DNA of 64,000 nt from a bacterium (GTDB taxonomy: Bacteria > Zixibacteria > MSB-5A5 > WJJR01): assembly GCA_021813505.1 (NCBI GenBank), contig JAKAKI010000008.1, forward strand, positions 1-64,000, written 5' to 3'. The stretch's first letter is position 1. Every line of letters begins with the position of its first letter. The translations under genes and the position numbers were made by a program. Below are positions 7,805-17,455 of the stretch, in pieces. The notes under the pieces are model-generated. The model ran no database searches and had not been told where the DNA came from. It saw nothing but the letters and a program-made list of their open reading frames with translations.

Positions 7805-9784
7805 TCAAGGCGTGGGGAGGACATTACCCTGTTTCGCCGGATCAGTCAGATCCTGGCGGAGGATGAAAGCGAAGCCACGGTCAGGTGCGACACGCACATA
7901 GGCCGCCAGCACCGTCTCATCCATCGGTGCCACCGAGAGTGCGCGCTGATATAGCTCCTTGGCGCGACCCAGCAAACCACGGGACTCGTAGTACATGCCC
8001 GCGCGGTAGAGGTTCATTACCCAGACCATCTTCGCATCGTAATCGTAGGGAACTCTGGCCGCTGCTGCGTAAAACTGGGAATTTCGTTCGAAATTCTCCT
8101 GCTCGTTCAGAAGTGACGTCGCCAGAACATCGACAGGCTTCGCGGCCACCTCGAAAAGGTGCCCCGCCGGCACCAGTTGGCCGACCAGGTCCATGTCGAT
8201 TTCAGTGAACTCCCAATAGACCGGGAAGCCCGCCGCCGCCAGATTCCTGGCCCACTGCCTGGGACGCAGCTTGATCGAATCCGATGGGATCGGATAACCG
8301 ACAAGTTCGGGATGCTTCGACAACAGCCAGCTTCGGTACCAGCCCGCTGGGAGCAGATCTCGATTAATCACGGTCAAATCCGGACGCCACCCGTCGACGT
8401 ACCGAAGTCCACGCAGCACGAAATCCCAATTGGTTCCAGCCAGAAACACAATGCCGTTGGGCCGGAGTCCGGCGATCGACTCGACGCCGAGGTCGTGTGC
8501 CAGCCGATTGTGGGACAGGTTGCAGTAGGGACTGTAGATAATCCCGGGCGCGAGGGCCAGGAGCAGCACCATCGTAATCGTCGAAACCCAGAGCACCGTG
8601 CGAATCGAAGGCGACGGGAGATAGCGCTTCGCCACCGACGCCAGCAGCCGCCCGAAAGTGTAGACACCGCCGCAGACGAGAAACGCCATGCTCACAATCG
8701 TGGGTAACAGATACCCGTGGATGTCGGCGTTCGTCTCCGCCACATCGCTGACCAAAAGGGCGGTCACGAATATGTTGGTGATCACAATTCCCAGTGCCAT
8801 CAGCATCCATGCGCGCGCCTTGCGCCACCATTGCCAGAGTCCGGTGATGGCGAAAAGGAGCAGTCCCCAATGAAGTTGTTCGATCACAATCTGAGTGACA
8901 GCCCAGGCGCGACTTAACAGAGCCGCGAGACTGGTCTTGGCAAGTTCTGCGTACGCGTCAGTCCCCGCGACCGCCGTCCAGCCCAGCGCCTTGGCGCCGC
9001 GAGTCCATCCCCAGTTCAACTCGGGATCCTGCAGCGCCCGAATCGGAAGATAGAGGTAGACACTGAGTCCCAACGCGAACAGCGCGGTGGCGATCACCCA
9101 CGCGTTGCGTCCCCAGCGATTGCGATTGCTGGCCACAAGGAAGAAGAGGAAGAAGGCCGGTAGTACGGAGGCAAATGTGGCATGGTGCAGCGCCATTCCC
9201 AGGCCACCCACCAGCGACGCCGCCCAGAACCAGCGCACGCCGGAAGATTCCCCCGATTCGCCGTGACCGCTCTGCCAGGCGCATCCCCATAGTATCGCGA
9301 TGGCTACAATGTTCGCGGCGTAGACCTCGGTTCGCACTGCTTGAATCCAAAATGTGTAGGTGCCGCCAATTGCAATCAACGCCAGGGTCACGGGAATCAA
9401 TCCCTCCAGAAGTGAGGAGGGCCGCAACCGCCCGAATACGAGCTGCCACCAAACGAATCCCACCAGTCCCAGTGTGGCTGCGGCGCTCAGAGCCGACAGG
9501 AAGTTGATCCGGTAGAAGTATTCTCCGAATGGGAACATCCCGAATACATGGCCCAGGAGGATATACAGAGGGAATCCGGGACGGTGGGCGATTCCCAGAA
9601 CCCTTGCGTTCGCCGCCAACTCGCCTGAATCCCACCAGAATACCGTGTGGGACATGGTCGTCACATAGAACGCCAGCGCGGTGATGAAGACGCATACCGA
9701 ATACAGCCAGGCGTCGCTCATCCGTCCGGTGGTCATGACTTCAGTGTTGGATTCCGTTTTGGGTGTCACGTCAAGTGAATCCAC
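7805..9784 (-). CDS. DUF2723 (GT117-type) multi-pass membrane protein
   Basis: From the GTG at 9784, preceded by AAGGGAAGG, the product is 659 residues; a later ATG at 9736 lacks such a site. About ten to twelve hydrophobic segments span the first 430 residues. The motif WWDSGELAANARVLGIAHRPGFP near the N-terminus is the DUF2723 signature, with the acidic Asp-Ser-Gly-Glu expected of GT-C type glycosyltransferases. The C-terminal 200 residues are soluble, contain TPR-like sequence (AKELYQRALSVAPMDETVLAAY) and are probably periplasmic. The family is linked to lipid-linked sugar transfer onto proteins. Substrate is unknown here. The gene is divergent from the histidine kinase. Confidence 0.82.
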   Translation of the reverse strand: MDSLDVTPKTESNTEVMTTGRMSDAWLYSVCVFITALAFYVTTMSHTVFWWDSGELAANARVLGIAHRPGFPLYILLGHVFGMFPFGEYFYRINFLSALSAAATLGLVGFVWWQLVFGRLRPSSLLEGLIPVTLALIAIGGTYTFWIQAVRTEVYAANIVAIAILWGCAWQSGHGESGESSGVRWFWAASLVGGLGMALHHATFASVLPAFFLFFLVASNRNRWGRNAWVIATALFALGLSVYLYLPIRALQDPELNWGWTRGAKALGWTAVAGTDAYAELAKTSLAALLSRAWAVTQIVIEQLHWGLLLFAITGLWQWWRKARAWMLMALGIVITNIFVTALLVSDVAETNADIHGYLLPTIVSMAFLVCGGVYTFGRLLASVAKRYLPSPSIRTVLWVSTITMVLLLALAPGIIYSPYCNLSHNRLAHDLGVESIAGLRPNGIVFLAGTNWDFVLRGLRYVDGWRPDLTVINRDLLPAGWYRSWLLSKHPELVGYPIPSDSIKLRPRQWARNLAAAGFPVYWEFTEIDMDLVGQLVPAGHLFEVAAKPVDVLATSLLNEQENFERNSQFYAAAARVPYDYDAKMVWVMNLYRAGMYYESRGLLGRAKELYQRALSVAPMDETVLAAYVRVAPDRGFAFILRQDLTDPAKQGNVLPTP

Positions 9785-10041
9785 TCCGCCTTCCCTTCGT
9801 TGTACGGACAACGCCCCTGGCCGGTGGGCCTTTTGGCCCGCATAGTATGGTTATCGGCAATCCGGCCTATTTCATTGCGTGGCATACAACAACAGCCAGC
9901 CCCGAATACGGGCGATTCCGGCGGGTAATTCGAATTGACGCCCCCATGCTGGTGCGGTTGATTGATTTGTCGCCCCCAATTGGACGGCCGCATTCGATGA
10001 AGAAGACCACTGCCAGGGATCACCCACTTTGGGAGCCAGGG

Positions 10042-12087
10042 ATGGAGCACCCGAGGCTGGGGCGCACGGTGGTGACCATCGCTGCTGCGACCGGAATTCT
10101 GGCGGTCGTGTTCCTCCTTTACGCCTTCTGGGGAGTCAATCGCATCAAGCATGCCCTAATCGATGAGACCCGGCGCAACGGTGTAGCTTTGCTCGAATCG
10201 TTCTCGCTGGCGGCGCAATACTCGGTGGCGGCCAGCGCGCTCACCGATCGTTTGGAGTGGGACAACCTGGCCGCCCGGTCACGCCTGGCCGGGGCCGTGG
10301 CGCGCCCCAGCTCGACGACGCCGGATGAACTGGCCCAACTGGCTGAGGTCAGCGAGGCGGATGGAATCTCTCTTTGGGAGCACGGCGGTTCGCCCGTTTC
10401 GTACCCGGTGAGTCTGCATCTGTTGATTGCCGCGCAAAGTTCCTCGATCACGGCCATCTGGGAATCCGGCGAGGCCTTGCTGACGCCCTTTCGGCTGATT
10501 GACAGCGTGGCGGATTGTGAGTGGGTGGGTGCCGGCGCTCCGACACAGTGGGGAGCGGTCATCGCGTGGGAGCGCCAGTTGCGCTCCGAAAGCAAGCCGT
10601 CATGGAGCGGCGTCGGAACGCTGATTCAGGAAATCGGCCGGCGAGCGGACATCACGTACATCATGCTGCAGTCTCCCGACGGGATTGTCTTTTCCTCCCG
10701 CCCGCTGCCACCGATACTGCGGCTGGCTGCGGATTCGTTTCTTGTGAACGCTCTGGACGACACCACCGCCGCCACCCGTGAAATCGTCTTCGAGGGCAAA
10801 CCGGTGATGGAAGTGGTGCGGCCGTTCCTGTCCACCGATCTTCCTTCGGGAATGCTGCGCGTCGGTATCAGCCTGGCCGGCGTGGATATTGCCCGAAGAC
10901 GGCTGGTTTTTCAGCTTGGTCTGTCGGCACTGCTGTTCTTCCTGCTGACCGCCGTCGCACTGGCATTTGTTGTCGTGCGACGGTCATACTCAGACCTTGA
11001 TCGCTCGTACCACAGGGTGGAAACACTCACACGGCGGATCCTTGATTCAATGGATCAGGCAGTGATTGCGACCGATCGGGATGGCCGGGTGACCCTGTCC
11101 AATCGGGCCGCCGAAACCATCTTTGGACACGGCAGAGTTGAGTCGAAGACATCGGCACCAGGCGAAGATTCCATCCCCGAAATTCTTGGTCTGCCGCCGG
11201 TCTCCAAGGGTGGTGACCCCATCCATGAAGGGGAGCACATTCTTGAATCAGACGGGAAGGCGCGCTACCTGGTTTACTCGACCACTCCCGTGACGTCCAA
11301 GTCGGGCCAGCCGGAGGGCGCGGTCGCCGTGGTTCGCGACGAGACCCACGCCCGCGAGATGGCCGAGGAGATGCAGCGGTCTAAGCGACTCAGCGAAATG
11401 GGTGATCTGGCGGCGGGCGTGGCGCACGAGATTCGCAATCCGCTCAATGCCATCGCCATGGCTGCGCAGCGCTTGCGGCTGGAACTGGCCGACCCGGAGG
11501 CGGCGGCGCTCGCGGGAACCGTGCTTGAGGAAACGCAGCGACTCAATGCCATTGTTGAGGACTTCCTCAGCCTCGCACGCTCGTCATCGCGCCCGAAGTC
11601 ACGCCTTGATCTGTCACAACTGGTCGTCTCCGTCATGTCGATGGCACGATTCTCCGCGGATCGTGGCAACATTCGGCTAGAGTCCGACGTCCGAGAGGGA
11701 ATCATGCTGTTTGCTTCCGCCGATGAGTTGCGCAAGGCGATTTGGAACTTGTTCTCCAATGCCATTGCGGCTACTCCCTCGGGAGGGACAATCCTGGTCC
11801 GGCTGGACTCGGTGGACAGCCGGGTGCGGCTTGTTATGCAGGATGACGGAACCGGGATCAGCAAGGCGGATTTGGCGCGGATCTTCCAGCCGTATTTCAC
11901 CACCAAGGATCACGGCACGGGTATTGGCCTGACTATCACGCACCGGATCATCACCGAACACGGAGGTACGATCAAAGTCGAGTCTCCGGCACCAGAGTCC
12001 GACAAAGGTACCAGAGTGACGATTGATCTTCCCAGTGAAAGCGCCGGGACATCCGAGTCCGCCGGCCAGGGGGCAAACAGGGGATAG
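10042..12087 (+). CDS. Sensor histidine kinase, NtrB/AtoS-like
   Basis: Start chosen at the ATG at 10042 with GGGAG six bases upstream; an in-frame ATG at 9997 is the alternative. Layout in 681 residues: membrane helix near 9-31, an extracytoplasmic sensor domain of about 255 residues, a second helix near 287-311, a PAS domain about 325-430 (ILDSMDQAVIATDRDGRVTLSN), and the HisKA H-box HEIRNPLN near residue 461. The ATP-binding domain shows an N-box (NLFSNAIAA), G1 (DDGTGIS) and G2 (GTGIGLTI). It autophosphorylates on the H-box histidine and would pass phosphate to an NtrC-type regulator, which is not in this window. It ends 5 bp before aroC. Confidence 0.88.
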   Translation: MEHPRLGRTVVTIAAATGILAVVFLLYAFWGVNRIKHALIDETRRNGVALLESFSLAAQYSVAASALTDRLEWDNLAARSRLAGAVARPSSTTPDELAQLAEVSEADGISLWEHGGSPVSYPVSLHLLIAAQSSSITAIWESGEALLTPFRLIDSVADCEWVGAGAPTQWGAVIAWERQLRSESKPSWSGVGTLIQEIGRRADITYIMLQSPDGIVFSSRPLPPILRLAADSFLVNALDDTTAATREIVFEGKPVMEVVRPFLSTDLPSGMLRVGISLAGVDIARRRLVFQLGLSALLFFLLTAVALAFVVVRRSYSDLDRSYHRVETLTRRILDSMDQAVIATDRDGRVTLSNRAAETIFGHGRVESKTSAPGEDSIPEILGLPPVSKGGDPIHEGEHILESDGKARYLVYSTTPVTSKSGQPEGAVAVVRDETHAREMAEEMQRSKRLSEMGDLAAGVAHEIRNPLNAIAMAAQRLRLELADPEAAALAGTVLEETQRLNAIVEDFLSLARSSSRPKSRLDLSQLVVSVMSMARFSADRGNIRLESDVREGIMLFASADELRKAIWNLFSNAIAATPSGGTILVRLDSVDSRVRLVMQDDGTGISKADLARIFQPYFTTKDHGTGIGLTITHRIITEHGGTIKVESPAPESDKGTRVTIDLPSESAGTSESAGQGANRG

Positions 12088-12092
12088 GGTTG

Positions 12093-13304
12093 ATGAAGCA
12101 TTTAATCTTTCACACGGCCGGTGAATCACACGGTCCGCAACTGACCGGCTTTCTGCAGGGGATCCCCGCAGGGTTGAGTATTGACTTCGGACGGATCGAC
12201 GCCGCTCTCGCCGAGCGCCAAAAGGGATTCGGCCGGGGCGGGCGGATGAAGATCGAGCATGATCGATGCCAGGTGACCGGCGGCGTCCGCCACGGGGTGA
12301 CGCTGGGTTCGCCGATTGCGTTCGTGATCGAGAACCGTGACTGGGAGAATTGGCGCTCGGTGATGTCGGTGCAGGCGGACAAGCCCGCGCCGGCCAGCGA
12401 CCGCGAGCGGCAGATGAGTGTCCCGCGCACTGTGCCCCGTCCCGGCCATGCCGATCTGGCCGGTGCGCAGAAAAACGATTTCGAGGATCTCCGAAACGTG
12501 CTGGAACGGGCGTCGGCCCGTGAAACCGCCGCGCGCGTGGCCGCTGGTGCCGTGGCCGGCGTATTCCTCTCGCGATTCGGTGTCGAGACTGCCTGCCACG
12601 TCGTGCGGATCGGTGCGGCGGTAGCGCCAAACAAGGCGCTGACTGTTGCGGAGATCAGGACGGCGACCGCGGATTCGGATGTCCGCTGCGCCGACCCGGC
12701 TGTTGCCGCAGCCATGCATGACGAGATTCGCGCGGCCGCTGCCGCCGGCGACACGCTAGGCGGAATCGTCGAAGTGGTGGCCTCCGGTGTCGTGGCCGGA
12801 TTGGGTGACCACATTCAATGGGATACGAAACTTGATGGCCGCCTGGCCCAGGCGCTGATGTCAGTCCCTTCGGTCAAAGCCGTCGAAATCGGCGATGGAT
12901 TCGGGCAGGCCGCTCGGCGCGGATCGACTGTGCATGATGAGATTCACTACGATTCCACGCGTAGGCAAACGGGGAGCCGTTTCTACCGCAAAACCAACCG
13001 CGCCGGCGGGTTGGAGGGCGGCCTGACCAACGGCATGGACCTCGTTGTGCGGGCTGCCGCCAAGCCGATTTCCACTCTGAACAAACCGTTGGCGTCGGTC
13101 GATATTCATACGAAGGAGGCACAATCCGCGTTCGTGGAACGGTCCGACGTTTGCAGTGTTCCGGCAGCAGCGGTGGTCTGTGAGGCGATGGTATCGCTGG
13201 TGCTGGCGGATGCGTATCTTGGTGCTTTCGGTGGCGGGGCGATGAATGACGTGCTCGAACGGTTCCACGCGTACGCCGCGCGTCTCGATCACTTTGGGCG
13301 GTAG
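12093..13304 (+). CDS. aroC: Chorismate synthase
   Basis: 403 residues. It catalyses the last step of the shikimate pathway, 5-enolpyruvylshikimate-3-phosphate to chorismate, with reduced FMN. The N-terminal HTAGESHG motif, RQKGFGRGGRMKIE and GGVRHGVTLGSPI, and the C-terminal part of the fold (RQTGSRFYRKTNRAGGLEGG) are all present, with length typical of the family. The ATG at 12093 follows an in-frame TTG at 12090; the ATG is preferred, with GGGGATAGGG as ribosome-binding site. The gap of 5 bp after the histidine kinase suggests co-transcription, though no functional link is known. Confidence 0.95.
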   Translation: MKHLIFHTAGESHGPQLTGFLQGIPAGLSIDFGRIDAALAERQKGFGRGGRMKIEHDRCQVTGGVRHGVTLGSPIAFVIENRDWENWRSVMSVQADKPAPASDRERQMSVPRTVPRPGHADLAGAQKNDFEDLRNVLERASARETAARVAAGAVAGVFLSRFGVETACHVVRIGAAVAPNKALTVAEIRTATADSDVRCADPAVAAAMHDEIRAAAAAGDTLGGIVEVVASGVVAGLGDHIQWDTKLDGRLAQALMSVPSVKAVEIGDGFGQAARRGSTVHDEIHYDSTRRQTGSRFYRKTNRAGGLEGGLTNGMDLVVRAAAKPISTLNKPLASVDIHTKEAQSAFVERSDVCSVPAAAVVCEAMVSLVLADAYLGAFGGGAMNDVLERFHAYAARLDHFGR

Positions 13305-13406
13305 GGGAACAATCTGATACCGCCGGCGCAGATTTGCCATTGCCTGTGACTCGAACAAGACCATATTAGTCCTTAAGTGTATCATTGACCATGGCAGGGA
13401 GGAACG

Positions 13407-14399
13407 GTGTTTGAACGGACAGTTGTCGGAAATCAGCCGAAGATCAGCGAGGTCCCGGGGCGTGCGAATTTGCGCAACGCCCGCAATCGGTTTGACAGCG
13501 GCAAGATCGACGCCGCCGCGCTCGAGGAATGCGTGCAGGCCACGATCCGCGACACGGTCGCCGATCAGATCGATGCCGGCATGGCGCGGGTCACCGATGG
13601 CCGTATTCGCTGGGATGATCCGGTCTCTCCATTCGCGTCTGCCCACGATGGCTTTGCCGTCGGCGGCCTGATTCGCTTCTTCGACAACAACGTCTATTAT
13701 CGCCGCCCGTCAATCGTCGGCCCGGTCCGTTACGTGCGGTCAGCGGTGGTCGATGATTTCCGGCTGCTGCGCGCCATGACCGACCGTCCGATTCTGGCAT
13801 CGGTGTGCGGGCCGTTTTCACTGGCCAAGTTCTGCGTCGACGATAACTACAGAGATTCCAACACGCTGTATCATGAGTGCGCCCGCCTGGTGCGCGCCGA
13901 AATCGAAGCGCTGGCGCATGCCGGTGCCGACTGGGTGCAAATCGACGAACCATGGCTGGGATTTTGTCCGGGTGAGATCGGCCCGGCCACCGAGGCGATT
14001 GCGACGGCGGTGCGGGGAATCCGCGTCAAGACTTTAGTCTTCGTGTATTTCGCGCCGATTGGAGCGATTGCCCGTCATCTGTGGGAATTGCCAGTCGACA
14101 TGATCGGTGCGGACTGTGTGACCGAGCCCGGCAATCTCAAAGTCCTGCTCGATGGACCCGCGACCAAGGCACGCGCCTTTGGACTTGTGGACGCGCGCAA
14201 CACACGCCTCGAACCTGTCGGCAGTTTGGCGAAGCAACTGAATACGATTGTCAAGCGTGGGGGAGAGAGATGGCCCGAATGCTGGCTGACCCCATCCGCC
14301 GCGCTCGAGTTTCTGCCGCATCGCAACGCGGTTGCCAAGATGAAGCTGCTGTCGCAGGCGGTGGCGCAGTTGGCCGATGTGCCGGTAACCGCAATGTGA
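13407..14399 (+). CDS. MetE-like single-barrel protein lacking zinc ligands
   Basis: 330 residues from a GTG with GGGAGGAAC upstream. The fold is that of the MetE/UROD family: CGPFSLAKF and AGADWVQIDEPWLGF align with LTGPYTMCDW and AGARFIQIDEPAI of its downstream paralog. Where the paralog has the zinc-binding HICYGDF and DPDCGLKTR, this protein has VFVYFAP and TPSAALEFL. The His and both Cys ligands are therefore lost, and it probably cannot activate homocysteine thiolate. It may act as a non-catalytic partner, much as the N-terminal half of long MetE lacks the zinc site, or bind a different substrate. First gene of a methionine cluster, 57 bp before its paralog. Confidence 0.75.
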   Translation: MFERTVVGNQPKISEVPGRANLRNARNRFDSGKIDAAALEECVQATIRDTVADQIDAGMARVTDGRIRWDDPVSPFASAHDGFAVGGLIRFFDNNVYYRRPSIVGPVRYVRSAVVDDFRLLRAMTDRPILASVCGPFSLAKFCVDDNYRDSNTLYHECARLVRAEIEALAHAGADWVQIDEPWLGFCPGEIGPATEAIATAVRGIRVKTLVFVYFAPIGAIARHLWELPVDMIGADCVTEPGNLKVLLDGPATKARAFGLVDARNTRLEPVGSLAKQLNTIVKRGGERWPECWLTPSAALEFLPHRNAVAKMKLLSQAVAQLADVPVTAM

Positions 14400-14456
14400 C
14401 GTTGCATCGGCGCCGGCTGGAATCCGACCTGGTCATTGATTCTCCGGGGGTATAGA

Positions 14457-15422
14457 ATGCTGGAAACCACAAGTGTTGGCTCGTTCCCGAAACCGCCGTA
14501 TCTCACCAAGGCCAGAAACGCGTTCACTCGCGGGGATATGACCGCCGACGAGCTCGGCGCGCTGGAGCGCCGTGCCACCGAGGAGTGGATCCGATGCCAG
14601 GAGGATATCGGCATCGACATTCTCGTCCACGGCGAGATGGAGCGCGGCGACATGACGACCTACTTCGCCGAGCAGCTCACCGGGTACGGTATTTCCGGGC
14701 TCGTGCGCTCCTACGGCAATCGTTACTACCGTAAGCCGATCATCGAGGGTGTGCTGGAGCGCAGCAAACCGATGGCAGTGGAGGCGTATCAATTCGCGCA
14801 ATCACTGACCCGCCTGCCCGTCAAAGGCATGCTCACTGGTCCCTACACGATGTGCGACTGGTCATTCGACGAGCACTATGGCTCCCGTCATGATGCTGTG
14901 ATGGCGCTGGCTGAAATCATTCGCGACGAGGCCCGCGATCTGGAACGGGCCGGCGCCCGTTTCATTCAAATCGATGAGCCGGCGATTTCCACCCGGCCGG
15001 CGGAGATTGATCTGGCGATTGAAGCAATGGGTGTCATCACCGAGGGCTTGAAAGCGATGACGATCAGCCATATCTGCTATGGCGATTTCAAAACGATCTA
15101 TCCGCATATTCTGAAGCTGCCGGTCGACCAGCTCGATCTGGAGTTCGCCAATTCCCATTTCGCAAACCTCGAGATCTTTCGTTCCCCGAAGTTCACGAAG
15201 AAAGTGGCCGTCGGCGTGATCGACGTCCACTCACACATCCTGGAAACGAAGAGTCAGATCAAAGAGGGTATACGCCGGGCGCTCACGGTGTTCGAGCCGG
15301 AGCAAATCATGATCGATCCCGACTGCGGTCTGAAAACCCGCACAGTCGAGGAGGCCACGGACAAATTGAAAGTCATGGTCGATGCGGTCGGGGAGATCAA
15401 ACAGGAGATGGGCTGGGAATAG
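14457..15422 (+). CDS. Core-MetE-type methionine synthase
   Basis: 321 residues from the ATG at 14457 with GGGGG upstream; a TTG 21 bp earlier is not needed. It is a single-domain version of the MetE catalytic half: TTSVGSFPKPPYL at the N-terminus, LTGPYTMCDWSF, then FIQIDEPAI, zinc ligands in HICYGDF (His and Cys) and DPDCGLKTR (Cys), plus a Glu in LEFANS. It should transfer a methyl group to homocysteine. Short MetE proteins without the folate-binding N-terminal half are known to take methyl groups from corrinoid proteins instead of folate in several prokaryotes. Whether that holds here is inferred. No DUF1852-like partner is adjacent. Confidence 0.82.
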   Translation: MLETTSVGSFPKPPYLTKARNAFTRGDMTADELGALERRATEEWIRCQEDIGIDILVHGEMERGDMTTYFAEQLTGYGISGLVRSYGNRYYRKPIIEGVLERSKPMAVEAYQFAQSLTRLPVKGMLTGPYTMCDWSFDEHYGSRHDAVMALAEIIRDEARDLERAGARFIQIDEPAISTRPAEIDLAIEAMGVITEGLKAMTISHICYGDFKTIYPHILKLPVDQLDLEFANSHFANLEIFRSPKFTKKVAVGVIDVHSHILETKSQIKEGIRRALTVFEPEQIMIDPDCGLKTRTVEEATDKLKVMVDAVGEIKQEMGWE

Positions 15423-15433
15423 GGGATCTGCAT

Positions 15434-15460
15434 TCTTCCCATTTCTCCCACAACTCCCAT
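15434..15460. repeat. 9-bp-period microrepeat at a gene start
   Basis: Three consecutive 9-mers: tcttcccat, ttctcccac, aactcccat (15434-15460). The last overlaps the start codon (15459-15461) of the next gene. There is no purine-rich ribosome-binding site in this spacer. The unit resembles the microrepeats around 29061 and 29671 on the opposite strand. Confidence 0.7.
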
Positions 15461-17363
15461 GCCGTATGCAGATAGCCATCCTCTTTTCGAGCGCCTCCGC
15501 CGCGGGCCGATCCTCGCTGATGGGGGCATGGGGACGATGCTGTACCGCCGGGGCGTGCCGTTCGACCGATGCTTCGATGAGCTGAATCTCTCCGATCCCA
15601 AACTCGTTCAACGCATCCACCTGGACTACCTCCACGCCGGTGCCCAACTGATCGAAACGAATACCTTTGGCGGAAACTGTATTCGGCTGTCCTCCCACGG
15701 ATTCGAAGGTAAAGTCCGCGAGATCAACCTTCATGGCGTGAAGGTGGCGCGTGAGGCGCGTGAGATCGAAGGCACCGATGCCCTTGTCGCTGGTGCGATT
15801 GGTCCCTTGGGCAAATCACTGGCTCCGCTGGGGTCGGTGACTCCGGACGAAGCGCGGGCACTGTTCGCCGAGCAGGCTGCCGCACTCCTTGAAGGCGGTG
15901 TCGACCTCTTTATCATCGAGACCATGTCCGACCAGAGGGAGATGGCTGAGGCGATTGCCGCGGTTCGGTCGGTCAGCCGCCTGCCGATCATCGCACTGAT
16001 GACATTCACCGATGAAGGCGTGACCCTGGCTGGGAAAGGGCCTGAGGAGACAGGCCGCTTTCTCGAGTCGACCGATGCCGACGTGATCGGCGCCAATTGT
16101 TCGGTCGGTCCGCAAGGAATGCTGGAGTGGATCTACCGACTTGCGAGGGTCGTGCGCAAGCCCGTTACGGCCATGCCCAACGCCGGCATGCCGCGGCTGG
16201 TCGATGGCCGGTTTGTGTACTCGGCCTCGCCGGAATATTTCGCCAGTGTCGCGAGCGCGTTTCTGGCCAACGGGGCGCAGATCATCGGCGGGTGTTGCGG
16301 GACTACGCCCGATCACATCGCCGCCATGGCCGCGGTCCTGCGCAGTGCTCCGCCGGTCAAACCCGCGCCGACGGTGACTGTGTCGCCTGCCGCCGAGACC
16401 GCTGTCCCGCCGGCAGAGCCCGATGAAAAGGGCGGCTCACGTTTTGCGCAGAATCTCAGGAAGACGTTTCAGATCTCAGTCGAACTTGATCCGCCCAAGG
16501 GAACAAATCCGGCCAAGCTCCTCGAGGGTGCCCGTCTGTGCCGCCGTCATGGGGTCAATGCCGTAAACATCGCCGATTCCCCCATGGCACGAGTGCGGAT
16601 GAGCGCGATGGCGGTGGCCGCGCTGATTGAGCGCGACATCGGCATCGAAACCGTCCTGCACTTCACCTGCCGTGACCGCAATTTGATGGGGATTCAGTCC
16701 GATCTGATCGGCGCCCACGCGCTCGGTATTCGCAACATCCTGGCGATCACCGGTGATCCTCCCTCGGTGGGCGATTACCCCCACGCCACCGGTGTCTACG
16801 ACATCGATGCCATCGGCCTCACCCGCGTCGTTGCCGGATTGAATGCCGGCAAAGACTACGCCGGGGCATCCATCGGACAGGCCACGAACTTCGCCATCGG
16901 GGTCGCACTCAATCCCACGGCACTCGACTGGGAGAAGGAGGAAGCGCGCTTCCGCCGCAAGGTTGAAGCCGGCGCACACTTCGCCTTCACCCAACCCCTT
17001 TATGACCTTGACCCACTTTGGCGATGCCTGGAGGCAATCTCAAGGATTCGCATTCCTGTCTTCCTCGGACTCCTGCCGCTCATGTCGTATCGCCATGCGC
17101 TCTATCTGAACAACGAGGTGCCGGGAATCAGCGTGCCCGCAGCGATTCTTCAGCGCATGGAGAAGGCGGGGGATCAAGGCGCTGAGGTAGGAATCGAAGC
17201 CGCCCGGAATCTCCTGGAGAGAGCGCGACCTTCCGTGCAGGGCACTTACCTGATGCCGTCCTTCGGCCGGTACGAGACCTGCCTGCGCGTCATCGAGGGA
17301 ATGAACCCAGCATCGGATCATCCAGTAGCCTTACCTGACTCAGAGCACTTGCGCGTGTGTTGA
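15459..17363 (+). CDS. Homocysteine S-methyltransferase / methylenetetrahydrofolate reductase fusion
   Basis: 634 residues, two domains. Residues 1-300 are a homocysteine S-methyltransferase barrel: LADGGMGTMLYRRG, ETNTFGGN, then GANCSVGP near 213 and GGCCGTTPDHI near 278, which supply the three zinc-binding cysteines. After a Pro/Ala linker, residues about 335-630 form a MetF-type FAD reductase (FQISVELDPPKG, NILAITGDPP, FTQPLYD). The fusion resembles Bacillus YitJ. It lacks the cobalamin-binding domains of MetH, so how methyl groups reach homocysteine is unclear. Position 36 bp after the core-MetE gene suggests one operon that supplies and uses one-carbon units for methionine. The ATG lies inside a 9-bp repeat. 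Confidence 0.88.
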   Translation: MPYADSHPLFERLRRGPILADGGMGTMLYRRGVPFDRCFDELNLSDPKLVQRIHLDYLHAGAQLIETNTFGGNCIRLSSHGFEGKVREINLHGVKVAREAREIEGTDALVAGAIGPLGKSLAPLGSVTPDEARALFAEQAAALLEGGVDLFIIETMSDQREMAEAIAAVRSVSRLPIIALMTFTDEGVTLAGKGPEETGRFLESTDADVIGANCSVGPQGMLEWIYRLARVVRKPVTAMPNAGMPRLVDGRFVYSASPEYFASVASAFLANGAQIIGGCCGTTPDHIAAMAAVLRSAPPVKPAPTVTVSPAAETAVPPAEPDEKGGSRFAQNLRKTFQISVELDPPKGTNPAKLLEGARLCRRHGVNAVNIADSPMARVRMSAMAVAALIERDIGIETVLHFTCRDRNLMGIQSDLIGAHALGIRNILAITGDPPSVGDYPHATGVYDIDAIGLTRVVAGLNAGKDYAGASIGQATNFAIGVALNPTALDWEKEEARFRRKVEAGAHFAFTQPLYDLDPLWRCLEAISRIRIPVFLGLLPLMSYRHALYLNNEVPGISVPAAILQRMEKAGDQGAEVGIEAARNLLERARPSVQGTYLMPSFGRYETCLRVIEGMNPASDHPVALPDSEHLRVC

Positions 17364-17395
17364 AATACCGCCGTTGAGTTGTTCCCGCGAGTACC

Positions 17396-17455
17396 GGTGG
17401 GCGGAGCCCACCCTACGAATTCCGTTTGCTGTGAGTAGGGTGGGCTCTGCCCACC
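17396..17455. repeat. 21-bp imperfect inverted repeat
   Basis: ggtgggcggagcccaccctac (17396-17416; first 20 of 21 arm bases shown would already identify it) pairs with 17435-17455 with one mismatch and an 18-nt loop. A diverged relative lies at 56287-56347. On the minus strand it translates as GWAPPT-like sequence, which I recall as common in repeats of other environmental genomes. It follows the methionine cluster and could terminate transcription. Confidence 0.65.

Noticed and set aside
11677-12814. Long minus-strand frames over the histidine kinase/aroC junction
   Set aside because: Their composition is Arg/Ala/Ser/Pro-rich, they oppose two clear genes, and no motif is seen.
13305-13406. 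SAM or cobalamin riboswitch ahead of the methionine cluster
   Set aside because: The 102-bp gap has none of the conserved riboswitch boxes that I could recognise, and is short for a cobalamin riboswitch.
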